From Nemertoderma westbladi (lineage: Eukaryota; Xenacoelomorpha; Nemertodermatida; Nemertodermatidae): DNA of 64,000 nt. Each line of letters starts with the position of its first letter. Position 1 is the stretch's first letter. The position numbers and the translations under genes were made by a program. The DNA lies in NCBI GenBank assembly GCA_032718475.1, contig JAUCBJ010004415.1, forward strand, positions 39,761 through 103,760. Direction: 5' to 3'. The notes beneath the pieces were generated by a model. It ran no database searches. It was not told where the DNA came from and saw only the letters and a list, made by a program, of their open reading frames with translations. Of this stretch, positions 55,001 through 64,000 are shown piece by piece.

Positions 55001-55332
55001 TAGTTAAATTTTAGGAAATGGAATATAATCACATTCGATTCAGCGTAGTGAAAAACCTACTAATGCTAGCCAACAATGCCACACTATTAGATTTTAGAAT
55101 ATCAAAAAAATTTATATTTTGTCCTGGGACAACTTCTATTTTTCATGAAAATTATTATACCCACCAAATGAAATTTTCATTTTTTTGGATTGGAAAATGG
55201 TCTTCGATAATTTTTTCACCTACAGCCCAAATTTCGTAGGATTTTATTGGATGGTTACAAAAATACAGCGGGGGGCCGAATCGACCCCCCGCCAGTGCTG
55301 CTCATGGTCTAAACACCCCAGTGGTAATAGGA
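55001..55332. repeat. Right end of a piggyBac-like TTAA element
   Basis: Ends GGTAATAGGA then TTAA (55333-55336), with a subterminal GGGGGG...CGAATCGACCCCCC palindrome. It mirrors the ends of the MITE at 32703-34261. The left end was not found. Confidence 0.5.
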
Positions 55333-55336
55333 TTAA

Positions 55337-55587
55337 GTGCCCTACGTACCCTATGTGCCTTAATGTGTGCGAGTGTCCTACGTGCCCTACAGTACTTGCC
55401 CAAATGTACCTTATCACTTACAATGTGTCTAACCGTCTGCGTGTGCCCTACGTGTCTTACCATGTGCGAGTGTCCTACGTGCCATACGTGTCCTATGTAC
55501 CATATTATCGCTTATCGCATACGAAGTGCCTTACCGTGTGCGTGTGGCCCTACATGCCCTATGTGTCCTATTTACCTTATCGCCCTT
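55337..55587. repeat. Degenerate minisatellite with CCTACGTG and TGTGCGAGTG units
   Basis: Repeats of CCTACGTGCC, GTGCGAGTGTCC and similar. Comparable text with TGTCTTACCGTGTG recurs at 57390-57560 on the other side of the antisense LINE, so the LINE may have inserted into this array. Open frames across it are repeat by-products. Confidence 0.55.
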
Positions 55588-57235
55588 ATTTATTTTATAC
55601 ATTATGTAAAAACAATAACAAATACACCAAACAATGTACCGGTATAAAGGTATTGTCCAACATAACATATAGGATTATGTACCCCTAAAGCTTTGCAGCT
55701 TATTTCCAAGGGGGTCCTTTATGTTACTTGGTTACAAATACAATATTACACTACGCTAACCTAAAACCAATATAAAACGTAATTACACTATGTACATGTA
55801 CAACTTTACCGAGAGCGTGACAATGTCCGACTCAACGATAAAGATGTAATGTACAGAACAATTTAATATAAAACATAATTACAGTATAATTAGTAAATAA
55901 TTAATAAACTAATAACTTACTGTAGGACTATTGTACCTATTTTTACATTGCACACGGAGGTGAGATTTAACTGCAGATTTAAAAGAATGTTGATTATCTA
56001 GGTTTTTAATTTCATTTGGCAGAGCTTTCCAATTTTTAATGCCGTTAAAAAAGAAAGTATCAGATTCGAAGGATTTACAATTCGGGAGGTAGAAGTTTGA
56101 AGCACTAGCTCTGGTACTGTAAGAGTGTGTATCGCGCACCCTGTTTAATTTTTGATTTAGGTAATTGTGACATTTACCATTATACACTTTATGCACATGG
56201 TTAAGGCGTAGCTGCTTAACTCTACTATCTAAGTTAAGTAGTCCAGATTCAGAAAAGTCATCTGGAGTTAGGTGGTGCCTAGGTTTGTAATCTTTAATAA
56301 ATCGTACTATTTGTAATTTACATTTAAGCTGTTTGGTTAAGCCTTCATACCAAGAAGAGCATGCATAGTCCATGTGACACTGTATTAAGGAAGAGCAAAG
56401 TAACTTGCGGGAGTCGGTATTTAAACTATTTTTATTTCTGTATAGAAACCTAAGCCTACTGTTAACTTTCGAGAAAATATTTTTCACTGTACTTTCTCCT
56501 GATAAGCAGTTATCCAATGTGGCGCCTAAATATTTAACTTCCCTTTTATTTTCAATCTTATGTCCATTACTAGTGACTTCAAACTTAGTTACCTTCTTTA
56601 ACTTTCTTTTGGAACCAAACAAAATACTTTCAGTCTTACCGTAGTGAATGGATAGCTTATTATCAACCAACCACTCATTACAGGATTCTAGAACTGCACT
56701 TAACTTTTGGGAAATATGGATAGGATCTTTATGAGAGAAAATAAGAGCACTGTCGTCGGCATATAAAATGAGTTTAAAATCGGAATCTATACTACTTATC
56801 ATATCATTTACATAGCATACAAAAAGCAGAGGACCTAATATACTACCTTGCGGTACACCACAGGTAATCTCTTGTACAGTAGACTGCGATTTGCTAATGA
56901 CTACAGTTTGACCTCTGTCTGACAGGTAGGACTTGAACCAGTCTATAGAACCTACACCCATCCGGCCTAACTTACCAAGCATAATTTCGTGATCTACAGT
57001 ATCGAAAGCCTTTTGTAGGTCCAACATTACCATACCAGTATATATACCCTTTGCGTTGTTACATCTAATTGTATCAGTTAAGTTAATAAGGCAGGTGTCT
57101 GTTGAATATGATTTACGAAAGCCGGACTGAAGTTCATAGATCAGATTTAGCCTACTAAGATGTGCTTCCAGCTGTAGAAAAACAGAACGTTCTAGAATTT
57201 TAGATACACTGCAATACTGTAATTACAGGGTTCTC
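55588..57235 (-). mobile_element. Antisense, 5'-truncated copy of the jockey/CR1-like LINE
   Basis: Nearly identical in reverse complement to 45073-46740, including the 3' untranslated region (ACATTGTTTGGTGTATTTG). The coding part 57033-55909 (374 aa) keeps [12 protein letters not shown] and [12 protein letters not shown] and has no frameshift at the place where the 44404 copy breaks. It lacks about five codons after KLQ and has a small internal deletion near 57205. No RT front or endonuclease. Confidence 0.9.
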
Positions 57236-57837
57236 GATGTTAAATAGTTAAGAGTACCGTTTAACTGGGAGCAAATCTTGGGATAGGAGTAGCGCCCACC
57301 CCTACCCTCGGGTAGCAGCTGTCGAAAGAGGAGCCTTCGGGTCGCCTCCGGCTTCGGCCGACTGTTTGCTTTTGCTTTTGCTTGCGATGTGTATTACGAT
57401 GTGTATGATGGGCATACGATGTGTATTACTGTGTGTGAATATGTCTTATTGTGTGCGAGTGCATATGATGTGTCTTACCGTGTGTGTGCAAATATGTCTT
57501 ACTACGTGTGATTGCATATGATGTGTCTTACCATGTGCGACTGCATATGATGTGTCCTACCGTGTGCGCTGTCAGACTGTGTCGAATATACACAGTGTAA
57601 TAAATAATGAAAGTAAACTGTGAGACTGTTTATTAAGGTATATACAGCAATGCAGTATACTATAAATATAGAAAAATTAGAAAATGGTGTAAAAGATAAG
57701 TATTTGGGTGGAAATACTAGTAAACTGCGATGTGTGAAGGATGTAACAAAAATTGTGTGGTAATGTGATAGTAAAGTTAAAATTACACACCGCAGTTTAC
57801 CCACTAGTGATTTAGCCGCCTTCACTGTGAGAGAGTA
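57236..57837. other. Non-coding, GC-rich patch then minisatellite
   Basis: 57260-57365 is GC-rich with a CTTCGG-containing potential hairpin (CCTTCGGGTCGCCTCCGGC). 57390-57560 holds repeats with TATGATGTGTCTTACC. 57580-57837 is AT-rich with nothing recognised. Confidence 0.45.
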
Positions 57838-57841
57838 TTAA

Positions 57842-59360
57842 GGGGGGGGTATAGTAATTTTGGTAAAAAAATTTGATTTTTTTTTTATAATTTCATCAAG
57901 AGCAGAATTTTATGAGGATTTTAAATCTGAAAACGGCTTGACCATATCTATTTAACTTCTCGAGTTGTGGCGGATTTTCTAACTGTATGTCGGTCTGTCT
58001 GATCAAAATTATTATAAAGCACCTGTCGGTTTGCCTGACGTAGTCTAAGAAAGCACTCCATATACTACTATAACAATAGCTACTATAACTATAACGTTTG
58101 TTACCGTGTTTTAATTCGGTAACTTAATTTCCCGAGTCAGTTCTAATATTTTTCAGAATCTAGACTGCTATATGTCTGTCTAAACATTTGTCTGTCTGTC
58201 GGTCAGTCTGTCGAAATGTAAACGCGACCCAGCTAAAATTTCTGTTCTAAGGGTTTTCTTGGTCAGAGATTTCATTTCTGAAGTCAGTTTTTACATTTGA
58301 CGACGCCGTGTCTGTCTTTGTGGATGTCGGTCTGTCAGTCAGTCTGTCAAAATATTACTGACAGTCGGATAACCAAACATACAGTTTGGCTGCCATCAAA
58401 CGAAAAAACTGTCATTGGAAATGAAATCACCATCCAGAAAAACCCTAACAGAAAAATTGTTGTCTAAGTGAAAACTTGTGAATATTGTGAAAAATTGTGA
58501 AAACTAAAATATGAAAAATTGCATTTTATTCCATAGTGGGGAAAAGTTAACTTTTCGTAATAGTAATAAAAAGTTAACTTTTCTTAATAGTAATAAAAAG
58601 TTAACATCTATCCTCTAGTAAATGATTTCAGAACTACTTATTTTGTTTTGTATTAGTCTTAATTCAAGTTTCATGTTAGTCATATGTGTAATACTCTAAT
58701 ATTCTAATAAATAAGTAATATTTGTTCTATAAATAAAGCTTCACTTAATTTCTCGTGCTGCGCGAAGGCTTTTTTTCATCCTGCTAAATATTGTTAAAAT
58801 CTATTTTGTTATGTTGCCAATTTGTTTTTGTTTGTTACTTTTATTAGGTACAAAATTGGCACCAAAGATTGATTCGAAAAATACTACACAAAGGAAAAGG
58901 GAAAAAAATCCATATTACTAAAAATGGCGGGAAGGTTTGAATTATTATAACCGAACTTTAAAGCGATTTCACTCAAAACTATTTTTTTAACATATTAAAA
59001 AATGGGAAACACGTTTTCTCCGCCATTTGTTAAATAAAATTTGCCATTTGTTATTCTGCTCGTTCACTTTGATGCGGGTATAATTCTCATTAAAACAAAA
59101 AAATAATTTTAAAAATCCATTGAGAACTAAATGAGAAATCGTGTTTCTACTGTTTCGTAATTTGTCCTCATTAATTATGTTAATTTATGCATAATTAAGC
59201 TAATTACGTTAATTATTGTGGATTTTTTTTGTTAAGTTAATGACCCATCTTTTAGCTTTGAAATGGGACTATATTCAAGAAAAACCATTCATATCTTCAA
59301 AAGTTACACGCTAAATACATAAACCCACCAAATCGTTGTAAAATTACTATACCCCCCCCC
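57842..59360. mobile_element. 1.52-kb TTAA-flanked MITE with G-rich ends
   Basis: Flanked by TTAA at 57838-57841 and 59361-59364. The ends are inverted: GGGGGGGGTATAGTAATTTT on the left and the complement on the right. It contains degenerate GTCTGTC repeats (57990-58350) and no ORF of note. The ends resemble the Kolobok-type end at 32147, so it may be mobilised by that transposase family (inference). Confidence 0.82.
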
Positions 59361-59364
59361 TTAA

Positions 59365-59860
59365 AGCACTCCAAGATGCCTTAACCCTATAAGAACCAGG
59401 CAGGTCGTATTCAGAAAAAAAGAGACCTAGCCTCATAGTGATTACCAATATATGCGAATCGGGAACTGAACGTTCTGAGTGCTGATTGGTCGCAGCTCGT
59501 CCCTCATTGGTCGGAGCTACTGGTTGGCCAAACAGTTAGGCTTCGATCCTATTGCACCTATGGGCTGGCGTGGGCAGGAGGTCGATGACATGGGTCATGT
59601 GACTTACAAACGTATCAGCGTTTGAGAACCCAAACGTGATCCCACTGGACAAACATAACCGAATTGATAAATATTTTTGTTCTAGAACATATTTTTTTTT
59701 GTTCTAGAACATTTTTTGGAAAAAATGAAATAGCTATAATTCATTGCAATTTATATTGTAAATCAATAATATTATAGTACTTTGGCTGAATTTAAACGTT
59801 ATTTGTTGAAATTAGCTAATAGCTGAGTGTTCTAGAACAAAAAAAAAAGCTTAGTCCTTT
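59365..59860. other. Non-coding with twin ATTGGTCG boxes and a piggyBac-like end
   Basis: TTAACCCTATAAGAACC at 59381 resembles the left end of the MITE at 32699 (TTAACCCTATTAGTACC). Two ATTGGTCG copies near 59484 and 59508 are inverted CCAAT-type boxes. GTTCTAGAAC occurs at 59679, 59701 and 59829. No gene recognised. Confidence 0.45.
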
Positions 59861-59869
59861 AGGGAACAA

Positions 59870-60145
59870 TCACACTTGAATTATTTTCATAAAAACACAT
59901 TTAACACTATAAAAAAGTTTGATGAAAATGGTGACCCAAGGTGAACAAATGACAAAATAATTAATAGTGTCGAAGGTGAAGATGATGCAGCACTCTGACA
60001 ACCGTTCCACCGACTTATAACCACCTTTGGGAGATATATAGAGTTCGTAGAAGTGGTGGCTGAAGACCTTCACGTTCTCATTCCGGATGGCGATCCGAGA
60101 CCAGGATGGTCGATGACGCTGTTGCCTAACTCCCTTGGGGCTGAG
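59870..60145 (-). pseudogene. Unrecognised ORF fragment sharing a 3' motif with the Kelch-like gene
   Basis: Minus-strand frame open from about 60145: RHRPSWSRIAIRNENVKVF, FYELYISPKGGYKSVERL, then CSPWVTIF near the end. It is coding-like in composition but matches no family I can name. The stretch GGGTCACCATT (59927-59938, complement) also occurs at the end of the Kelch-like gene and of the GIY-YIG fragment. It could be the 3' end of a retroelement or of a captured gene. Confidence 0.4.
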
Positions 60146-60210
60146 CCCGAATAAATTAATACAAATTAATAATATTAATAAATAAAAACAGATTAAATAA
60201 ATAAAATTGT

Positions 60211-60430
60211 ATATAAGTACAGCAGTAGCAGTACTGGTACTAGCTGGTACTATACTATATAAGTACAGCAGTAGCAGTACTGGTACTAGCTGGTACTATA
60301 CTATATAAGTACAGGAGTAGCAGTACTGGTACTAGCTGGTACTATACTATATAAGTACAGCAGTAGCAGTACTGGTACTAGCTGGTACTATACTATATAA
60401 GTACAGCAGTAGCAGTACTGGTACTAGCTT
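60211..60430. repeat. 46-bp tandem repeat, about five copies
   Basis: ATATAAGTACAG recurs at 60211, 60257, 60303, 60349 and 60395, exactly 46 bp apart. The unit contains CAGTAGCAGTACTGGTACTA. The copies are almost identical, so the array expanded recently. Not CRISPR: there are no unique spacers. Confidence 0.92.
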
Positions 60431-60499
60431 GGTTTTAATTTATGCAGTTCAGCAGTTTGTAGTTTATATAATGATATTGTAATCATATATTATAAATCA

Positions 60500-61330
60500 A
60501 TTAATATTGATTATATAATGTATTTTGTTGGCCTTTAATATATCATGGACACAGTTTAATTTTCCTTTTTTATCTGTTGCCTCAATATGTAGGCCTATTC
60601 TGTCAGTTTTTCGGAGAATTTATCTTCCTAGTTTAATGCACTCCTCACACAAAGCTCTGGCGTCGTATATTTTTCTTATTTTTCTCCGAACCTGTTTTAA
60701 TTGCATTAATTTCAAATTTCGTGCATTTCGAATCTCAAAAATTTTATGAAAATTTTTTTTAATTACTTTCAATTTAGTTTTGAAAAATAACTAGCTATAC
60801 GTAAGAATATGATATTTTTTATTTTATTTATGTTCTAGAATAGTGTATAATATTAAAATTTTATTCTAGAACTCTACAATCATAAAAATGTAGTGCTGAA
60901 CGGCACTGTTACCCATAAATGCCCTACTAGCACAGTTATAAAATAAGAACAAAATTATATTGTTCTAGAACCGTAATTTTCCAAATATATATCAAACTTA
61001 TTGTGAAAATGTAAACAATATTGTTAGTAAATCAAGTAAGAATATTAGTAATTATATTAAATAATGTTACATGACAATATTATTGTTTCGTTGTGTTACC
61101 GGTAGGCCTACCATTAATTACTAGAATGTTAATTGATGAAGTTGTCATAACATCTAATCAATGTCATCTCATATGTCATGTGTATGTCAATGTCATGTAT
61201 GTGTAGCAATAATTATTTGTTACTGCAACAGTAAATATAATAAATAATTATTTAAGAAACGAAACTAATTTATCATTATCAATAATTAGCACATAATATT
61301 ATATAGTACATAATCAAGAATCACGTTCTG
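60500..61330. repeat. Dispersed repeat, copy 2 (first copy 27560-29350)
   Basis: Uninterrupted version of the repeat and therefore the empty site for the 975-bp MITE at 27663. GTTCTAGAAC lies at 60962. The short open frame at 60525-60749 has no domain. Confidence 0.85.
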
Positions 61331-62329
61331 ACCACGTCTATAATTATATCTCTACTACTATAATGGCGCAAAAGTACGACTACTCCCCTGCAAGTTGCTA
61401 AATTGCCAATTTACCAGAAAGGCATTTCCTAAAGGAAATACAACCACGAAGGTAAGGAAAAATTAAACAAACGGCCACACTTTGGTTCGTTGCTTAGCCT
61501 CGTTTAGTAGCAATTGTCAATAATTAACTTCTATTCCCATGGAAACTAGAGTTCTCTGGAACTGTTGCTTTAACCTTTGAAAAAAGATTCAGTCCAAATT
61601 GTGGTTCAAATAACATACCGAGTTTCAGAAAATTTTGTAGTTCATGTCCAAATTACAGATTTTCTATCAAAATGCATCTACTTGTGAGTGGTTGTCATGG
61701 AAACTGAAAAATAGAACAATGTAATTCGGATGCTGAATAAGTCATATAGTGGGGGTAGGTGTTGGTCCCAACTCATAATACTATTAACTAGTGCTTCAAA
61801 TTATATTTATAATATAATTATAATTTTATAAATTTTAGCATCTGTTTAGTCTTGTTGCTATGGTAACTGGATTTTCTAATTAACCTCGAACCGGAACGGC
61901 TTGGATATGGACCTTATATGAGTTGCAAAACCCCAAGTTTATATATATTACAGTTCTGCTACAAATATAGTTATGAATATAGACTTGAATAAACTACAGT
62001 TACCATGGTAACTATATATTTCTGGAATGATTTGAGTTTCACTAAAAGTTCCAACTAGTGGTCCAGATAACACATACCCAGTTTCGTAAAATTTTATCGC
62101 GAAGTCTATGTCCAAATGAGTAATTTTTGTGTAAAAACATCTGTTTTCAGCGGTTGTCATGGTACAGTAACTGCAAAATAGAACAATCAAATTCGGACGC
62201 AAAATAAGTTATATAGTGGGGGTAGGGATTGGTCCCAAGTCATAACGCCTTAACCTCAGGCTTCAAATTAACATTTTATAAATTTTAACATCTGTTTAGC
62301 CCGGTTGCCAAGGTAACTGGAATTTCTAT
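61331..62329. repeat. Tandem duplication of a unit of about 0.47 kb
   Basis: 61690-61970 and 62150-62329 (continuing at 63073-63170) repeat the same order: AAAATAGAACAAT, TATAGTGGGGGTAGG, TTGGTCCCAA, CATCTGTTTAG, GGTAACTGGA, TTAACCTC, TATGGACCTTATA. The second copy is split by a MITE at 62334. No coding function recognised. Confidence 0.8.
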
Positions 62330-62333
62330 TTAA

Positions 62334-63034
62334 GGGGGGTACACCATTTTGGTCCAAAATATGTCGAAATTTTTTTTTTATGGTCTATTATAATGCACCC
62401 TTGAATCGTGTTTCCAAATCTGAAAACCGCTATTTAATAGCTGTTTTAGTTTTCAAGTTATGTTAATTTCCATTTAGGGAATCCTATTGAAATTACTATT
62501 ACTATGTATAATGAAAGGTCGATTATTTCCAAATATTTTTTTCATGAAATTGTCAACTTCAAAACCCTACTACTTCTACAATGTTTGAGTAATTAGTCTG
62601 AAACTTCCTGTAGGTGTCTAGATAGCCACCCTGCATAAAAGTATCAGACAACTTTTCGAAATTTTTTGTTAATAAAATTTAATACTATTTATAAAAAACC
62701 TAAAAATTTGCATAAATTTGCAGCGCCACCTAGCGGTGCAGAATTATTTTCACAACATTTCGCCTGATAGTTATGTTGCCCCATCTTTGATCTATCATAT
62801 AAAAAAACTTTCATGTGATTAGGTTCAAAACTGTAAAAGCCTTAGGGTTTTAAGCGCAACCAAGTTTTTTTTGTTGTTAACTAGTATTAACTAATATTAA
62901 ATAGCGAAAAAAAAAATTTTCTGACCTGTCATGTAGATTAGCATCTTAGGCACCTATATGCCAAATTTTAGCCAAAACCAAACAATTTTGAAACGCTGAG
63001 AGTGATAAATCGAAGAGTTGTCCGAAAATGGTGT

Positions 63035-63068
<34 letters not shown>
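62334..63068. mobile_element. 735-bp TTAA-flanked MITE with GGGGGGTACACCATTTT ends
   Basis: TTAA at 62330-62333 and 63069-63072. The left end is GGGGGGTACACCATTTTGG and the right end its complement, with the C run grown to 33 (63036-63068). The paralogous unit at 61876-61890 reads ATTAACCTCG, an empty site with a single TTAA. No ORF. Confidence 0.88.
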
Positions 63069-63245
63069 TTAACCTCAATCGGCTCTGCTATGGACCTTAT
63101 AGTTGAGTTGAGAAACCCCAAGTCTATATCTATTATAGTTTTCCTACAAATAGAGTTATAAATATTGACTTTAAATACATAGACTTTTTTCTATGTGATA
63201 ATTGAAAGTACCGACATACTGACTAATGGGGCTTGGTGGTATATA

Positions 63246-63953
63246 CAGTACAGGCCACCAGAAAACGCAGATTTGTACAATTGTGAACACATTTTATCAA
63301 ATGTGTACCAGTGTAATGTAATGTTGTTGAACGGGACAATTGAACATAATTGAACATAATTGAATTGGCAACAACCAAAATTTTTTCGCCAAAGGATACA
63401 ATTGAATACTTTTGAAACGCTTAGTAATCTGGAAACTCTCTGTAGTTTGCCGCTAACTGTCACTCACTGCAGCTGGAAATGCGATAAGGATATTGTTTAC
63501 CTTTATATTGTGCGGTTAATAGTGTCTAGTAGGCAGGTCTATGGTTAGTGATGTTAAGGCATCTTCTGGTGTTTCTCTGTGCCCTCTCGGTGTCAGACTA
63601 ATGGCGCGACATCTCCCTGCACTAAATTAATTATTCAATGGTCTAGGCTCCTCCATCCACATACCCATCCACTCCCATGCACTCCATGAACCTCCATGTG
63701 GTCTTGTATGTAGTTCTCTCTCTACCAATACAGCCCATGTCCGCAATGTTACGCCCTGGGGGCTCTCTGATCTACCTGATATCAGACATACAGGCGCACC
63801 GCACACAAAGCCTTTGTCGGTCCCAGCAAGTTAGCCTCCTGCTGTGGGCTCTAGAAGATAACTCGCCATAACCTGCCAATCCGATGACTTGAACAAATGT
63901 GTTCACATGTGATCACATTGGATGAAATCTGCTTTTTCTGGTGGCCTGTACTG
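63246..63953. mobile_element. 708-bp Tc1/mariner-like MITE with TA duplication
   Basis: Ends CAGTACAGGCCACCAGAAAA and its complement, flanked by TA (63244-63245 and 63954-63955). The inverted repeats run about 30 bp with one mismatch. CAGT termini plus TA are typical of Tc1/mariner-mobilised MITEs. Interior non-coding. Confidence 0.8.
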
Positions 63954-64000
63954 TAAATATAATAAATGGGTAAACACTACACTACTACACCTACACCACA

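Noticed and set aside
55185-55688. 167-aa Cys/Tyr-rich protein
   Set aside because: It crosses a degenerate minisatellite and the LINE 3' end. There is no domain.
60211-60430. CRISPR-like array
   Set aside because: Units are contiguous 46-bp tandem copies without unique spacers, in animal DNA.

Overview
This is animal (metazoan) nuclear DNA made almost entirely of transposable elements nested in one another, with one clear host-type gene. Support for Metazoa: BEL/Pao retrotransposons, jockey/CR1-like and other non-LTR reverse transcriptases, a Penelope-type GIY-YIG remnant, a Merlin-type (ISXO2-like) transposase, TTAA-flanked DNA transposons with a Mutator-like/Kolobok-type transposase, and an intronless BTB-BACK-Kelch (KLHL) gene. 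I see no bacterial operons, rRNA or CRISPR. A marine invertebrate (perhaps lophotrochozoan) is plausible, but that is inference.

Layout. 1-2871: non-coding, with one tRNA-like (SINE) remnant. 2872-4796 continuing at 22036-25266: an old plus-strand BEL-like gag/protease region (host element H), with a protein-level minisatellite and long G runs. It is split by a complete, very young BEL element (A, 4797-22035, minus strand). Element A has two 1,267-bp LTRs differing at four sites by eye, a 5-bp target duplication, a 1,689-aa gag-protease-RT ORF, a second RT/RNase H/integrase ORF, and an unusual third ORF with tandem zinc knuckles. 25267-29650: Merlin transposase, a palindromic AT-rich repeat pair inside perfect 32-bp inverted repeats, a GIY-YIG fragment, and a 975-bp MITE with 8-bp target duplication. 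29860-31020: decayed plus-strand BEL pol. 31790-35750: LINE RT scrap, then a Mutator-like/Kolobok-type transposon containing a TTAA-flanked MITE. 35755-40735: BEL gag fragment, a LINE that looks 5'-inverted, a BEL LTR, and a partial MITE. 40883-42613: the KLHL gene.

42968-52543: a second, decayed BEL element (B, minus strand). It is interrupted by a LINE (44404-46757, 8-bp target duplication) and by a foldback/minisatellite element (49402-50846, 7-bp target duplication). Comparing B with A reveals the breaks in each. 52544-57837: unrecognised decayed sequence with a second double-zinc-knuckle ORF, an inverted repeat array, and an antisense LINE copy. 57842-63953: TTAA-flanked and TA-flanked MITEs, a 46-bp tandem repeat, a duplicate of 27560-29340, and a 0.5-kb tandem duplication.

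Most genes here are parts of selfish elements. The gag, protease, RT, RNase H and integrase modules of A would form virus-like particles, copy RNA to DNA and integrate it. The third ORF has no assigned role. Its relatives in B and near 54.2 kb make it the best candidate for an undescribed component.
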